Assembly: GCA_038373865.1 (NCBI GenBank)
Contig: JAXGGA010002929.1
Coordinates: 48,038 to 112,037, forward strand
Length of the DNA: 64,000 nt
Reading direction: 5' to 3'
Origin: Uloborus plumipes
Lineage: Eukaryota; Arthropoda; Arachnida; Araneae; Uloboridae
Below the pieces are notes generated by a model, which was given only the letters and a program-made list of their open reading frames with translations, ran no database searches and was not told where the DNA came from. Shown here piece after piece: positions 1-13,089 of the stretch (position 1 is its first letter; each line of letters opens with the position of its first letter). The position numbers and the translations under genes are program-made.

Positions 1-3000
1 ATTTATTATTCACATTCTTTTCAAGTCATTGCCTTTCATCTAAATTGTTGAAGTATGTTTACAAATATGAAAAACGTGGAGCATTTAATTATTTTAAATA
101 TTTTAATCATGTGAGAGAAATTTCTACCTCAAATAATTTAAATTCTTTTTTTTCTTTAAAGAATAAAAAAGGCAGTCATCAAACCCAATATTTGTCAAAT
201 AATACAATATAACTTGAGACTTAACCTATTAGTGCGCTGTGTCATTATTTGAGGGCACTAAAAACGGTCATTCTTATCTTTAAATCAAAAAATTATTTTT
301 TATTTGAATTGATTCAATGTAAGCTTTTGAATGAGTGAAAATGCGTATATTAAGAGTATTTTGAAATGCTTTTAAAATACTCTTAATTTATGCATTTCTT
401 ACCATAGATAGCAATATCGAGAATTTTTAAAGAAAAAATATTATTAATTTGGGTGTTAATGGGGAAAGGTCATTACATATAAGATTTTCAAAAGCTTGCA
501 CAAAGTGATGAACATTAACTTTCATGTCACTGATTTAAATATTTGCACCTTAGCCAGTCATATTTAAAACATGCATACTTACGTTTTCTTCACAATATAG
601 ATTTTAAAAGGCAAACTTTCAAATATATGTCTTCTAAAAATGATATGCTATGCATAATATATCTGCCTTTTAAATGTTTTAAACCTTCTTAGCACATTTT
701 TTAATGTTTTTTTGTTTGTTTGTTTGTTTTTGGAAAAAAAAATATTGCATTATTATAATTCAGTACAAAATATTCTTTTAACTGTTGTTTTTCTTTTGCA
801 GCAAATACCTCACTGTAAATAGCATATGTATACATATTTATATTATATTTTAGCTGTTTAGTTTTTTGATCTTATTGAAATTAGGCATCAAAATTAACTT
901 TATGACATGGATATTTAAAAACTGAATTCTGATATGAGAGACAAAAAATGTTGTTTTTGACTGTAATCATATATTGTTATTGTATAATGCTAATTTTGTT
1001 TTATTCTCTACTACGTCGCTCTTCGATTCCAAGCAATAAAATTACATGTTATCGTTTTCGATAAGTTTTCATGAGGCGCTGTCTGCAGATGTGCATCATG
1101 ATACTTGCCAAATACATGAAAAAGTGTTTTCAGTGATTGCTGTGCAAATGTGAAAAATTTGTGTTGTGTGTTGTAGCCTTGCTGAATAATATTGTATGTG
1201 TGCGTTGGTATATAGAATTTATTTTATTCTTCCTAACTTTAATTATGTTTGAGGACTAAATTATTAAATGGCATAGAATGTATGTAAAATTATGCAAGTA
1301 GGTTTAATTTTTACCTATTGGATGACAAAAGCAACATTTTTTTTAAATATTTTTTTTTCTTGTGGTATTACGCTTTTCTAAGTATTGCATAATGGGTATT
1401 ACCTTAATTATTCTAATTAATCTATAGATTATACTTAATCACATCTTTAATGCATCTCCAAAAATGTGTACATATTGTAAAATAGATTTAAACGGCACAA
1501 AATTGTATATAAAACTCAATACAAGTTTTCTTTTCTCTAGTTACTTTTCTTTACATTGCTCTATGTCTGCTATTGTTGTTAAACCGATGGATTGTTTACT
1601 GGAAAAAATCAACATTTTTTCAATTTTCGTGACCAGGGGTTTCAAAATTTCATATTTTTATTCTCAAAAAGGGAGTGAGACAACAAGTGAGAGATCTAAA
1701 GTTGCAAGCTGGGATCTTGCCCCACGTTACAACTTTTAAGGGATGGCAACTTTACCCTATTTCGGCATTTTTTTTCCCGTTGAAACTTGGAAGATGAATA
1801 AGAGGGCGGTAGTTTTAAGTTTTTGCCCTGTTCAGCAAAATCTTAAATCTGGCACTCGGGACAACATGCATTCAACTTATGTTTATAGCTTTATCCATTT
1901 TTAGAATAAATTCTTCAATGCTAAAAATTGAAATTTTAATATCTAGAAAATATTATTTTTATGAATTAGTATTGAAATTAAAAAGCAATAAAATCACGTT
2001 CGCTAAGTTTAAAAGCAAAAGTAAGATGGATTAGTTGCCATACCTATAATAGATAATTTTACTTTTGATCTTATACCAGAAAAAGAGCAGTGATTCAAGA
2101 GAACAGTAAGAATAAATTATATCCATAAGTAATACTTAGGTTGTGGCAATACATGTTTACCATAACTTAATGTATTTTAATTCTGGAATCTCTTAATTAT
2201 TAAAGAAAAATGCCTCATGCTGAATAGATGCTGGCCGTTTTTTTTTTTTTTTCTCTCTCTCTCATTTTAAAGTTTAATATTCTATTACATTCATACTAAT
2301 TATGTACAGCCTGTGAATTTGCAAGTTAGCTAGCAGCACTACATGTTGTGTTTTGTATTCATATTGGATAGGAAAATTGGGAAAATGTTGATATGTCTCT
2401 TTATATTAAGGAATCTTACATTTTTATTTGGAAATTTATCTTTTATATCAATATATTTTTTCATGAAATGTATTAGTTTGATGAAATTGCTCAATGTATA
2501 GTGTTATGATTCTATTTCATCTTATAGGCATTTAAGATTGATAATTTTCGTTTTGGAAATTATCCAAGTGTGATTTAAAGTATTTTCTAAGTAATATAAA
2601 TGGAAAAATAATCAGCAACTATCACTAAGCCAATTGATTTCAGAAAATTTTAATCACCTCCATTATCTTATTTTGTTTATCTTCCAGTTTCTCCTCATTT
2701 CTTTTTGTAGATTTTATTTTAGGATTATTTTATCATATAATAACTCAAGTGCAAATGAATTTCTTTTAAAAAAATTAAGGTACCTTAATAGAAGTTGTCG
2801 AATTGCTTTTTTTTATATCAGTTCTGCTTCAATTAGAAAGTTAGTTTGATTTTAAGCTTTAATTTTTGTGTTTTAGTTTTAATCCATTTATTTCTTTAAG
2901 ATTTTAGTTACTTGTAAGTAACTTCACATTTTTTTATATTGCATATGCATTAATTTTTGCTTATGAAAAGTAATACTTGTATTAAATTTTTTGTTAGTAA

Positions 3001-4067
3001 AATTATACTGATTGTGTTTTTATAAATTTTGTATAACCTTACTACATTATATAAATATTTTAGTGATAAGCAACTCATTGTCAGCATACATATATATATA
3101 TATATGTAGAATGATACAAGAAATACTTGTATTATTTAGTGTGAAACATAATAGGGTCAGATTTGCAACTGCTGTTGACAGTTTTATAAGAAACATCTTC
3201 AATCCTGTTTCTTGATCCTCATTAATGTGCCAATTCCACTGGTTTTTAATACAGCACCTTGTGAGTTTATAAAATGTAGCCATTTGATGTTCTTGTTTGT
3301 TTCAATGTAAGTAATCAACACTTGGATCTTTATTTCTACTAAGTCACAAAATCCCGCAAAAATGAAAATGGAAAATCATATATGTTTTGCGTATGCTACT
3401 TTATGATATTGATTTTTAAATGCATATAAAATCACCTTCTGCATTTTAATGGAAAAGATTTTATGACTTAGTTAAGTAATTTAAATGACATACCCCTGCA
3501 TATTTTATTACTTTAATTTTAATTACTGAAGCAGTCTGAATTGTGCCTGTACCCGTCAGTTTAAAAAAAAAAGTGTTCTATGATTTTGTTTGCTAGTTCA
3601 AGAACTTAGGAGATTAAAGGCTGATAATCGTGAATTCCAAAAAATAGTGCGCTGGAAATTGATAAAACGCACTCATTGTGGGTGAAATACAAAGAATTAA
3701 CACTAAGTGATTTACCATTTTGGCAGGGGTGCCCAGGGAGAGCAGATCATGGCACAGACTACACTGTTGAAATGTTTAGGGGGTGTTTTTTTTTTGGGGG
3801 GGGGGTACTTTAGCATTACACAAGGGTATACTCAGAGGGATAGGGGGTTGGCATCTCTAACTTTACAGATATACTTTCTTGGAAAAACCAATTTTATTTG
3901 GTAGCACATCATAGTAAGTGTAGGAAAAATAGAGACACTTGAGAAATGAAGTTAAAAAAATAAATTAAAATTACACAGAAAAAGTACTTGTCTTTTTTAG
4001 GTTATTTTATACTGGAATTATAATATTCACATACATCCTAGGAGGGGAATACTGACCTAAATATATA
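1..4067. other. AT-rich stretch with no recognisable gene
   Basis: I see no exon, transposon end or structural RNA that I can support here. There is a short (TA)n run near 3089-3106 and a poly-G run near 3796-3806. The lack of transposon ends contrasts with 4070-22456. The stretch could be intron or 3' UTR of a plus-strand gene lying to the left, for example ending at the AATAAA near 1036, but nothing proves it. Confidence 0.4.
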
Positions 4068-4069
4068 TA

Positions 4070-4797
4070 CCTTCGAACCCCTCTATAGCGAACCTTTTAG
4101 CCGGTTCGAACTGAAACCCTATGTCATTAATGTAATTTCGTGCGCTTATAACGATCCATAAACACTGAAAAATCAGCTATAACGATCCTAAAATGTCTGA
4201 AATTGAACCTTTTGGAACCAGGCTGTTTTTGGAAGTTTTTCTTTCAACCCAGGTAGTACGACAGTTGAACCACAGATTTCTTTTCCATTGAAAAGAGAAG
4301 GTATAAACTGTTAAGAGTATGAACTTCGCAGTAACCATCATAGCTAGCGGAAATACATTTCCTGTAGAGGAAAAAGTTCCATTCATCTGAAAATTAGAAA
4401 GTGGTGAAATCCAATCCTCACTTTACACGAAGTTTTCCCTCAAAATCCACTGTAACCACGATTTTGGAGTGGCACAGATATGTGGATTCTTTTTCGGTAG
4501 TAGCGAAAACAAATTGAAGAGATGTATCTAAAATCGGAAACTTTTCAACCGAAAATAACGTCATTCTTTCATGCTACAAATGTAAAATTTTAATATTCTT
4601 ATTATTGAGTAAAATATGTTATTTTTTATACTTTACTTTTTGCCTTTACTATCAATGAAGACATTGTGCAATTATGATAACTATTGTAGCATATTACCGA
4701 ATTCCGATTTTTTTGCAAAATCGGATATAGTGAACCCCCGGTTATAGCGATTGCTCAAGTCGGTCCCTTGAGGGTTCGTTATAGCAGGGTTTGACTG
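4070..4797. mobile_element. Pogo/Tigger-like non-autonomous element
   Basis: The ends are inverted and similar over about 27 bases: the left end reads TTCGAACCCCTCTATAGCG and the right end, reversed, TCAAACCCTGCTATAACG, followed in both by AACC. Both ends are flanked by TA (4068-4069 and 4798-4799), as in Tc1/mariner/pogo insertions. The interior repeats similar 'tatagcgaacc' motifs and has no transposase ORF. Confidence 0.7.
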
Positions 4798-5853
4798 TAT
4801 ATATATAGTGTTAATTCGTATATTAATCCAACAATTCAATTGTTGATTCCTTGGAATCAATAATTAAGCTTCTTCTTTAATTAAAAAAAAAATTTATTGC
4901 AAATGTTCTCAATTATGTTAGGAAGTTAAAATGAGCGTTAAAATGTTAAAATGAAAAGAGAAATGAGCTGAGATCAGTGGTGGAATTCAAATTCCTCTTA
5001 TTTCCAAAAAAAAAAAAATGCTTGCAATAGATATTTATTTTCATGTCATCAAATGGCTACATTAACTTTTTAAGTAAAGAAAAAAAAAAGGTATATAACC
5101 CTCTGTCTTCCATATTGAACAAAATCATTATTGTGCCAAATTCAACTGCTGCTTTATTGGAGTATTAATCTGAGAAATAAATCATCCTCTTGATTGGAAT
5201 CGTGGGTGGTGCAGTGCTCATCACCATCAAAGTAGCTCATTCTTAACAATTATTTATATTTATAAATATTTTCCACTTTACCCATGTATTTCTGGCCTTG
5301 TAATGTTTAACAGATTGCACTTGAATATTTTTTCATGTACATATCAATGAGCGATTAATAAAAAAACTTTTGGTGTTATTTTGTGTTTCCTCATTAAAAT
5401 TTTAAGACCAAAATGTTGCATTTATGTTTAAAATGATACTAGTTATCTTTTTCCTGATTTCTGCAATAATTATGTTGAATACACACTTTATTACACATAA
5501 ACAAAAAGTCTGAAGCATGTGTTATGTAAAACATATAGGGGATTAACATCTAGTCATGGGTTGTTTAATTAGCCAAAAAAAATCGCAAAAGGTTGAGAAC
5601 CACTGCAGTACAGGAACAAGAAATATCCATTTTCTAAGTTGCAGGGTCATATTTGTGTCAGTTCTGAAGATTAAAAGAATTTCTCAGACCTTCTGATTTA
5701 TTTTGAAGTTAATTAAATAGGGATGACTAAATTTACTAAGTTCCGACTTGCAAAACAAGACTCAAAACTTATTGGTTTTATTTTGTAATAAAAATAACAA
5801 AACTTTAAATAGGGATTTACAAAACATCAAGTAAAATACTGTCAAACAGGGAT
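4798..5853. other. Non-genic stretch with an orphan hAT-like right end
   Basis: No exon is visible. At 5591-5605 the sequence ggttgagaaccactg is the reverse complement of the typical hAT-Charlie-type terminus CAGTGGTTCTCAACC, so a right end lies here, but no matching left end was found nearby. Confidence 0.45.
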
Positions 5854-6152
5854 TCATTTCATTTCATTTCACACTCCAGGGTCCCCGTACCTACCACAGC
5901 TTCGTTGTTTAACCGGGATAGGGCCCTGAAGAGCGCTCTGTTCTTAATTTTGAACTAGAACCTAGGGAAGAGCAAACCATAGGCCCAGCACCCCCAGAGG
6001 TATCGTTTCACTTGGAGGACTTTGTGACCACAACATTTTTAACGCCTCCCAGCCACCATTAATCAGGACGGTGGATCTTTGATCGGCTGGAATCGAACCC
6101 GGGTCCCTCCGGACACGAGTCCGATGCCTTACCGATCGGGCCACCACGGCCC
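5854..6152 (-). mobile_element. tRNA-derived SINE with 13-bp target-site duplication
   Basis: Read on the minus strand, the element begins GGGCCGTGGTGGCCCGATCGG, where the box A-like TGGCCCGATCGG lies about ten bases in. It then has a perfect box B, GGTTCGATTCC, at about 6085-6095. After a unique body it ends in a (GAAAT)n tail at 5854-5870. The flanks are a perfect 13-bp duplication, GTCAAACAGGGAT, at 5841-5853 and 6153-6165. This combination of RNA polymerase III promoter, short tandem tail and long duplication is diagnostic of a retrotransposed SINE. The intact duplication suggests a fairly recent insertion. Confidence 0.93.
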
Positions 6153-9100
6153 GTCAAACAGGGATCTCAACTTTTCCGTTTCAAAACCTGCTTGGGAATT
6201 CCCTCTTAAAATGTCAGCTTCATTTTGAATTTTTTCTCAAACAGCTAATGCTGATACTTGGAAAGGGAAATAGAATCAGTAATAGTTCGATTTTAATCAT
6301 TTTGGGTTTAAAATAGCAAAAAATAAAACGGTATTGCCCGAAATTTTGCAATGAACTTATAAAATTTTTTTTTCCCCAATTTTACTGCAGTTGTTAATTA
6401 TGTTTTGTGAGACATTTAAAAACCAAAAAAAAAAAAAAAAATTGGAGAAAATGCAGCTAAACATGGCCTCTAAAGCAGGGATTCTCAACTGGTGGGCCAA
6501 CGGATCGGCACCGGTCTGCAGAAAAATTTGACTGGTCCTAAGACATTACTCGTCTACAATAAAAACTTTAGGCCGAAATTTGAGTAAAAATTTTTTTTGC
6601 TATCAGAATCCTTTCTTTATTACGTAAAAGGAAGTAAAAATACATACTAATTATATGCTATGCAACATTAGACCGTCCCAAAATTGTATGGTGAAAAAAA
6701 AATTTTGGAATTTGAACTGGCATACCTTGCATTATTGCAGGGTTGCCACAAGGAAAATGTCACAAAAAAGTAGCAAAAGTCGCCTTAAAATACTAAAAAA
6801 GTTGCAAAAAAGTTTCCTTGAAAATAAAAAAAAGTTGCAAAAAAGTAGCCATGAAAAAAAAAGCTACAAAGAAGCTGAATAGAAACATGTCACAAGCTAA
6901 GCTGAATATGAGTAATGCTTTAAAACAAGTTCAAAAAATAGACATATTTTGAACTAATGCATTAAATTAAAGATACAAATGAGGAAAAAACAAAACAAAA
7001 GAGTACAATCGAGGTTATTTACTTCACAAAACTACTACCATTCAAAAGAAAAAATAATAATGTACTCGTATAAATACAGAAAATTTATTCCGAAAATCCA
7101 TGCTTTTGGTTTTTTACAGAAAAATGGTTCTATCAAAGTGTTTTCCTTTTGTCCACAAAGCAATTTAATTTATTTTTTTCATCTTCATGCTCTCTTTCCC
7201 TATTCCTCAACTCTATACTGCCTTCTAACATACCCTGAGCTCAGGGGCGGATCTAGGGAGGGGGCCATGGGGGCCATGGCCCCCCCCAAAAGGATTTAGT
7301 TCAGTTTTTTTTGGGGGTGGTGGGGAAAAATGTAAAAAAAAAAAAAACCTCCAAAGAATAACGAAGTCTATTTATCACGTGTTTTTAACGATAAAGAAAT
7401 TTATGCCCTAGCTGGAGTAAAATTATTTCCCTCCCCTCGGAACAGAAATTTATCTTAATTTTCAAAATTTTCCAACCTCATTTCGTGACAGTAACTTATT
7501 ACACCCTTATTGCTCAATCATCAAATGTGCTAGCGTTATACTTAAAGTATAGTGAGGATCCTTTCTTTATTTTCTTTTCTTTCTTTTTTTTTTACTACAA
7601 ATATGCTAACCCAAAAATTAAAATTGATAGCTGCTCTCTCTATGATTATTGTAAATAAATAAGTAAACTAATTAATTTATAAACATCATTCCCAACACCC
7701 TGATCTTATGCAAAAATATATTCGAAAAAAAAAAGCTATTTAGCTGCAAATTTATATTTATGTCTCTATAGAGCAGTACTTCTCAATGAGTGAGCTATGA
7801 GGTACTTCAGAGATGTTTCCAAACACACAAAAAATAAATAAATAAATAAAATAGAAATAAATAAAAGAAAATAAATAAATGAAAATAAATAAATGAAAAT
7901 AAAAATAAAATAATATTTTAAAATGCTCTAATAATTGTTGGGCTATTTTCCCTATAAATCTGTCCTATTGCCTTGTTTCACGTTGAAAAAAAATGTGAGT
8001 CTAAAAATTTAAGGCGAAATTCATCAACAGTACTTCAACAGCATCGTCCTGCAAGCTCCAATGCCTTCTTTCTTTCTTGACCCTCGCCCAGGAGTGGTGA
8101 TGGAGGGGGGGGGGGGCATGACGGGGACTGCACCGTTGAACGTTTTTTTTGGGGGGGGTGGGGTGACGTTTTTTATCTATTTTGGTTGAGGCTCTCGGGG
8201 AAGGGGGTATTTTGTGCCATCGCTCTAGGCGGGGGGGGGGGGGAGATTGTGAGATGCGCACCCTTGTGTAACTGATTTTCTTTCATGAGGGGTTGGAGGG
8301 ACTTTTGCTAACTCTTTCTTCAATCAGAGTCGTCAAAACCTCAGAAAAAGAAAACGTGATTCTGTTGCTTTTAAGCATCTCTTTAGTTGGGTTTTTGTCT
8401 ATGAATGGTGCCCTTCATTTATTGACCGCGTTATTTCAAGTAGTTTTGTAGCTCTTTTGTAGTTCATTTTGCTAGTTTTATGTTGATAAGACGGAATTCA
8501 AGAACAGTATAGTTGATCATTAGGAGAGGTTTCACAGTTATAAAAATGAATCGTAGTACACCGAAGGTAAGTTTTGATTTTGTTTTGTAATTATTTGCAC
8601 TTACAATTAGTAAATATTCTCGATCTTTTCAGTGGCTAATAGAAAGCTAATATAAACAATTTTTCCCACTTTTCTATTTGCTTTTTCGTTTAGATTGTTC
8701 ATAGAATTTCCAGCAAAAACAATTTTCGTGAGAAACTATTTTTTCGTGTTTTTCTAAAACTATTCTTCAGTACTTTAACTCGTGCTTAGCTAAACACAAT
8801 CAGAAAAAGTTATTTAACTCTAACATGAGTCTTAAAACTAGATTTATTTGCTTGTATAATTGAATAATAAAATATTGTAAATTTCATGAGTGCAAACTTT
8901 TTACTGCACGTCGAGTCAAAATTTGCCTGTAATGGAATTTTAACTGCTAATCTACATGCACAGAATTTAAGTGGAGAAAATTTTCTACTTCGTGGTGCAA
9001 CGTAAATTGCGTGAAAAACACCAATATTACAGCAATCTTTTTCGACGAATATTGTTGAATTAGTGCGTAAACTTAAAATTAAATTTCCTTTGATAGAAAA

Positions 9101-9813
9101 ATAATATTAAAGTTTTCAAAATTTTATATAATACACATGTAGTTTTCATTCTAATAACTATAATTATATTATAAAAGATAGACGTGAATTATTTGTTTTA
9201 TTCATTGTAACATATATATTTTATATATTTTTTAATATACGTCTTGTTATAATAACATATAATGTATTTTCAAAACAGAGATTACTTTCTCAAAAATTCA
9301 TAAGAATTTAAACTATAGAAAGTGTAAGTAAAGTCATTGTTTATGCTTATGATTGCCGCTGTAAACAAAAAAGCATCGTTTTAAAAATTTGTTTATTCTC
9401 TTCTGAAGTTTTATAGCTTGATTTTAGTGAGTAGGGGTGAGGGGATTTGTGCCGTTTAAGTTGGTAGGATGGACACCTTTTATTTTAATAATTGTATTGT
9501 ATATTTTATTTTAATAATTGTTGTAGTGCAATGTGATTCAAACTTCAACAGTTACCAAATAATAAGTTTCAAAACAAATTATCAATTTATGTGATTTCTT
9601 AGGCAACACAGCCGTACTGGCCAACGTCGAAAAAATGACATATTTCGAAGATCAACTTTACTGAATAGTAGGTGCTATCGGGTTACATTCGAGCCTGTCT
9701 ATCTCGAAAGCCTCTCAACCCGGAATTTTTAAAGTTTCCCTGCATTTGCAGCAAAAAATCAATATACTTTCCATGTTTATCTCGAGAAAAAAAAGAGAAA
9801 ACATCTGTATCTC

Positions 9814-9880
9814 GCAGTGGCGTACCGGGGGGGGGGGTGCCAAGGGACCAATGCACCCCCCAGGTTTTGCCAAAGCATTA
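9814..9880. mobile_element. Fragment: single hAT-type terminus
   Basis: The sequence CAGTGGCGTACCGGGGGGG at about 9816 resembles hAT termini of the CAGTGGCG class that abound in this window. No matching right end or duplication was found, so it is either a truncated element or a chance match inside the 7242-13076 element. Confidence 0.3.
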
Positions 9881-10095
9881 GAGATAGTGTCACCGAGTTT
9901 TAAAAATCAGTGGGTCTGTTCAAATATAAAATGTCGGGAGGAGGGATGGGAAACACTATAAAGTTTTAAAAAGTAATCTTCAGAAAAATTCACTTCATTT
10001 TTGAATGAAAAATACTTGATAGAAACTAACATACTTTTTTGAATGAAGTGCTTGTTTCTGCAGTAGTAAAGAATGGTGCTGTCCATCCTCTCACT

Positions 10096-10371
10096 CATGG
10101 GACTCATGGGCGCCCATATGCGAAATTTTAAGGGGGGGGGGGCTCAAATATTTTCTCCATGGTTTAGCAGGATATTTTTCCCATAGAAAGCAATTTTAGT
10201 GCAGATTAGAGTTATTAAAAGTTGACTTTCTTAAAAACCTATACATTAACGGCTAAAGAAGACATTTTAAAAATAATTTTGCCCAAAAAATAGAGTACTT
10301 AAAGCAAGGAAGCACTAATTTCTAAGAGGGGGCTTGAGCCTCCACTTGCCCCCCTATATGGGCGCCCATGC
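10096..10371. mobile_element. Small MITE with GGGCGCCCAT ends
   Basis: Both ends carry the self-complementary block atgggcgcccatat followed by a poly-G/C tract (10106-10140 and 10340-10371, inverted). Flanking octamers ctctcact (10088-10095) and gtctcact (10372-10379) match at 7 of 8. This fits a hAT-type MITE of about 276 bp. The exact left boundary is uncertain because 'catggg' is doubled there. Confidence 0.55.
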
Positions 10372-10896
10372 GTCTCACTATCATTTTGTGGGATGCTCGA
10401 GGATTGCAGCATCTTTTGGTGCTTGAACCACTGATTATAGAGGCTTTAAATATTTTTTAAAAAATGCTTAAACCTTTTTCTCCTTCTATTCTTTTCTAAC
10501 ATAATTACACGTCGTGAAGAAATAGTGACTATACAGAAAACCAGAATTATGAATAACCTCTTATCTATAATCACGTAAATTAAAATAAATCAGAAATATA
10601 GAAAGAAACTACTTTTTAAGATTTGGCAAATTGTAGTATTGAGGAATAACAGTTAGGGAAACAAAACAATTTGCACAATATATTGAATTAATTGCTATAG
10701 AAGCTTTACAAGATTGCAGCGTAGGCATTTTTCCGGTCATCAACAATTTAAACTTTAGTCAATTTGCCTGCAATAACACGTACTGCAGAAGAACGTTTTC
10801 AACAATAAAATGTTTAGAAATTTTAGAGGAACTGGTACAAAAAAGTTTTTAAACTTAATGTTTACTATAAATCTATATGCAAATATGTCTGTACGT

Positions 10897-12099
10897 CAGT
10901 GGCGGGTCCAGAGGGAGGGCCATGGGGGCCATGGCCCCCTCCGAGAGCCCAGAGAATTTTTTCAAAAATGAAAACTAGGTCTTACATATTTAAAATTCTA
11001 TTAACTGTATCACTATTTTTACATAGAAGCAAATATAATTTTTTTTTATATTCAGCCTTTTTAAACAATTCTTCTGACAGTAACATACTTTTAGTTAATT
11101 TACTTTGAAAACTAAACTTTTGCTAGAAAAAACACTAGAATATAAATAGACCTGTACAGTGTGGCAGCTCGCAAAGTGCTACCTGAGCTACTTTTTTCAG
11201 TTCCATCCATAAGCAAATTCTGTAAAATTTCAACATTTAATTTTATATGTTTTTAAACACTCTGCGGTATTGTTTTATTTGCGACAAAGATGATTTGCTA
11301 TTGATTAAATCGATTTAGTTTTATTCTCCGAGTAATGTTAAAAATTTATTAAGAGTTCATGAAAGATGAAACGAATATAAAAGAACTTTCAAACAATGCT
11401 CATACGGCATTTGTTAACAAAATTATAAAGAGGTGAAGGCGGCTTGATATTTAAAATAAAGCATAAAATATATCCAAGGCACCCCTCTGAAGCAGCAATT
11501 CAGTCCAAAATGTGAAAAGTGTGTTTAGTGGAGCCGCAGACATATGTATTTTAAACAATCAAATGAAAATAATGAATTGGACATTGAACATTTCACTATC
11601 TAAAATATCCATATGATTTTGGAAAAGAAATACTCAGGGAGAGTTTCCCATAATATACAGGTATATATATATATTTTAAGTAAGTAAAAGAGAATAATGA
11701 CGTAGCCAAGGAGAGGATGGAAAGGGGGTTCCAAAGTAAATTCATTCCTCTGACCTGACCAAAGGTACTGTCAGCAACTCACCTGATACTTTTAAGCAAT
11801 GCTCTCTAAATTTCAGGCATGGATTAACGTTGGCTAATATTTACTGCTATTTTCTTGTTTTATTTTTCTAAAATTTCTGCTACATTGCTTCAAAATTGCA
11901 AATGAAAGTAAATTTACGTGTTTGTATTTTAGGAAATCTAGATTTTAACCATATTCTTTTGTTTATAACTAATGTATGAAGTTTCATAGTTAACTATTGA
12001 AGTTTTTGCCAAAGCACTTTTTTTATAAATCAATCCCTCCCCCTTTATGCATACATAGAGGATGGCCCCCTCCGAGAACTTGTTCTGGACCCGCCCCTG
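10897..12099. mobile_element. hAT-family element nested in its own relative
   Basis: Left end CAGTGGCGGGTCCAGAGGG and reversed right end CAGGGGCGGGTCCAGAAC are inverted repeats. The flanks are an exact 8-bp duplication, CTGTACGT (10889-10896 and 12100-12107). The terminal block, including ggccatgggggccatggcc, is nearly the same as that of the outer element at 7242, so one family member inserted into another. No coding capacity is seen in the 1.2 kb. Confidence 0.88.
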
Positions 12100-13089
12100 C
12101 TGTACGTGTACGTGACAAAAGAAATCTTAATAATTTTACAAAACTAAAAGGAGGGGGAGGATAAGTGCTACTTGGTGATATCTGTTATGTGCAAATTTTT
12201 TTTATTTCAGTACGTTTGCAGCTTTAATCCTTTTACATTGGACCATTTTCAATTATTGAAGGATTTTATAAATTTTCTAATAAAGATTTCCCCAGTTTTG
12301 GTAATTCTAAATTTTGATCTTGTGGTAGCTTTATTATTCTTAAATTATATTTATTTCTGTAAATGTTATAACTGAATTAAACAAAATTCTTCGTGACTGT
12401 TTCAAACAGATAAATTTAAAATGCGGTAAATAATTATAAAAAAAATCATCGAATGGTAGTTCTAAACATTGATTCTTTTCTCACGAGAACACTATGCACC
12501 CCTCAACACTAATTTCTGGGTACGCACTGATATCTCGAATCCCAGATTGCAGCTACGCAGTAATTTGCAGCTTCGAAGTCGAGCGATCTGTTTAGAAGCA
12601 AAGAAAAAATTTCCCTTGCCTCAGAAACATTCGCATTGTCCCACTACCGCTATTGTCCTCTAGGAACAGAGGGGACAGTGGAGGTTGTTTCGGGAATAGG
12701 TTTTCTTGGAAAACCACAGAAAGTCACAACCGCTCGTTTCGAGATCTGGTTTATAGTGTGATACTGTAGTCTATTTGTGTTTGTCGTAGTCATTCCTAAA
12801 GCTGAGAAAAAACACGTTATAATATAATAGTAAAATGCCTAACAGAACTAATACAGAAGAATTTTAATCTATGGAATATATTGTCTTTTGTTCCAATTTC
12901 AAGTCTTCAGAGTTCAAATTTCAATAATCCTCTCAAAATCTCAAAGCCCTATGTGTTTTTCAGCTGGGGATACTTAAAAAAATAATAATTAAAAAAACCC
13001 TTAACGCTTCCCAAATGAGTATGCGTAGGAAGCTCAGAATGGCCCCCTCCAAAACGATCGGCTAGATCCGCCACTGCCTGAGCTATTCT

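Larger units (their letters stand above)
7242..13076. mobile_element. Large hAT-family element, exact 8-bp duplication
   Basis: Left end CAGGGGCGGATCTAGG and reversed right end CAGTGGCGGATCTAGC are inverted repeats with one mismatch in 15. The flanks are an exact 8-bp duplication, CCTGAGCT (7234-7241 and 13077-13084), the hallmark of hAT insertion. The element is 5.8 kb and itself holds a second copy of the same family (10897-12099) and another small element (10096-10371). I find no intact transposase inside. It carries several poly-G/poly-C tracts near 8106-8116, 8152-8160 and 8231-8243. Confidence 0.85.

Noticed and set aside
780..830. Terminal exon of a plus-strand gene after a TTTTGCAG acceptor
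   Set aside because: The acceptor-like sequence is followed by a stop within a few codons in two frames, with no partner exon in the window.
1464..1739. Plus-strand open frame of 91 codons
   Set aside because: The composition is AT-driven, with no domain, splice context or similarity that I recognise.
6080..6150. tRNA gene call
   Set aside because: A and B boxes are present, but the sequence continues into a SINE body with a tail and target duplication and does not form a clear tRNA acceptor stem.
8001..8261. Minus-strand proline-rich frame
   Set aside because: The prolines come from poly-C/G tracts inside the 7242-13076 element.
8544..8570. Possible first exon (ATG followed by a GTAAGT donor)
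   Set aside because: It is only about eight codons (MNRSTPK), with no downstream exon found. Such matches are expected by chance in 64 kb.
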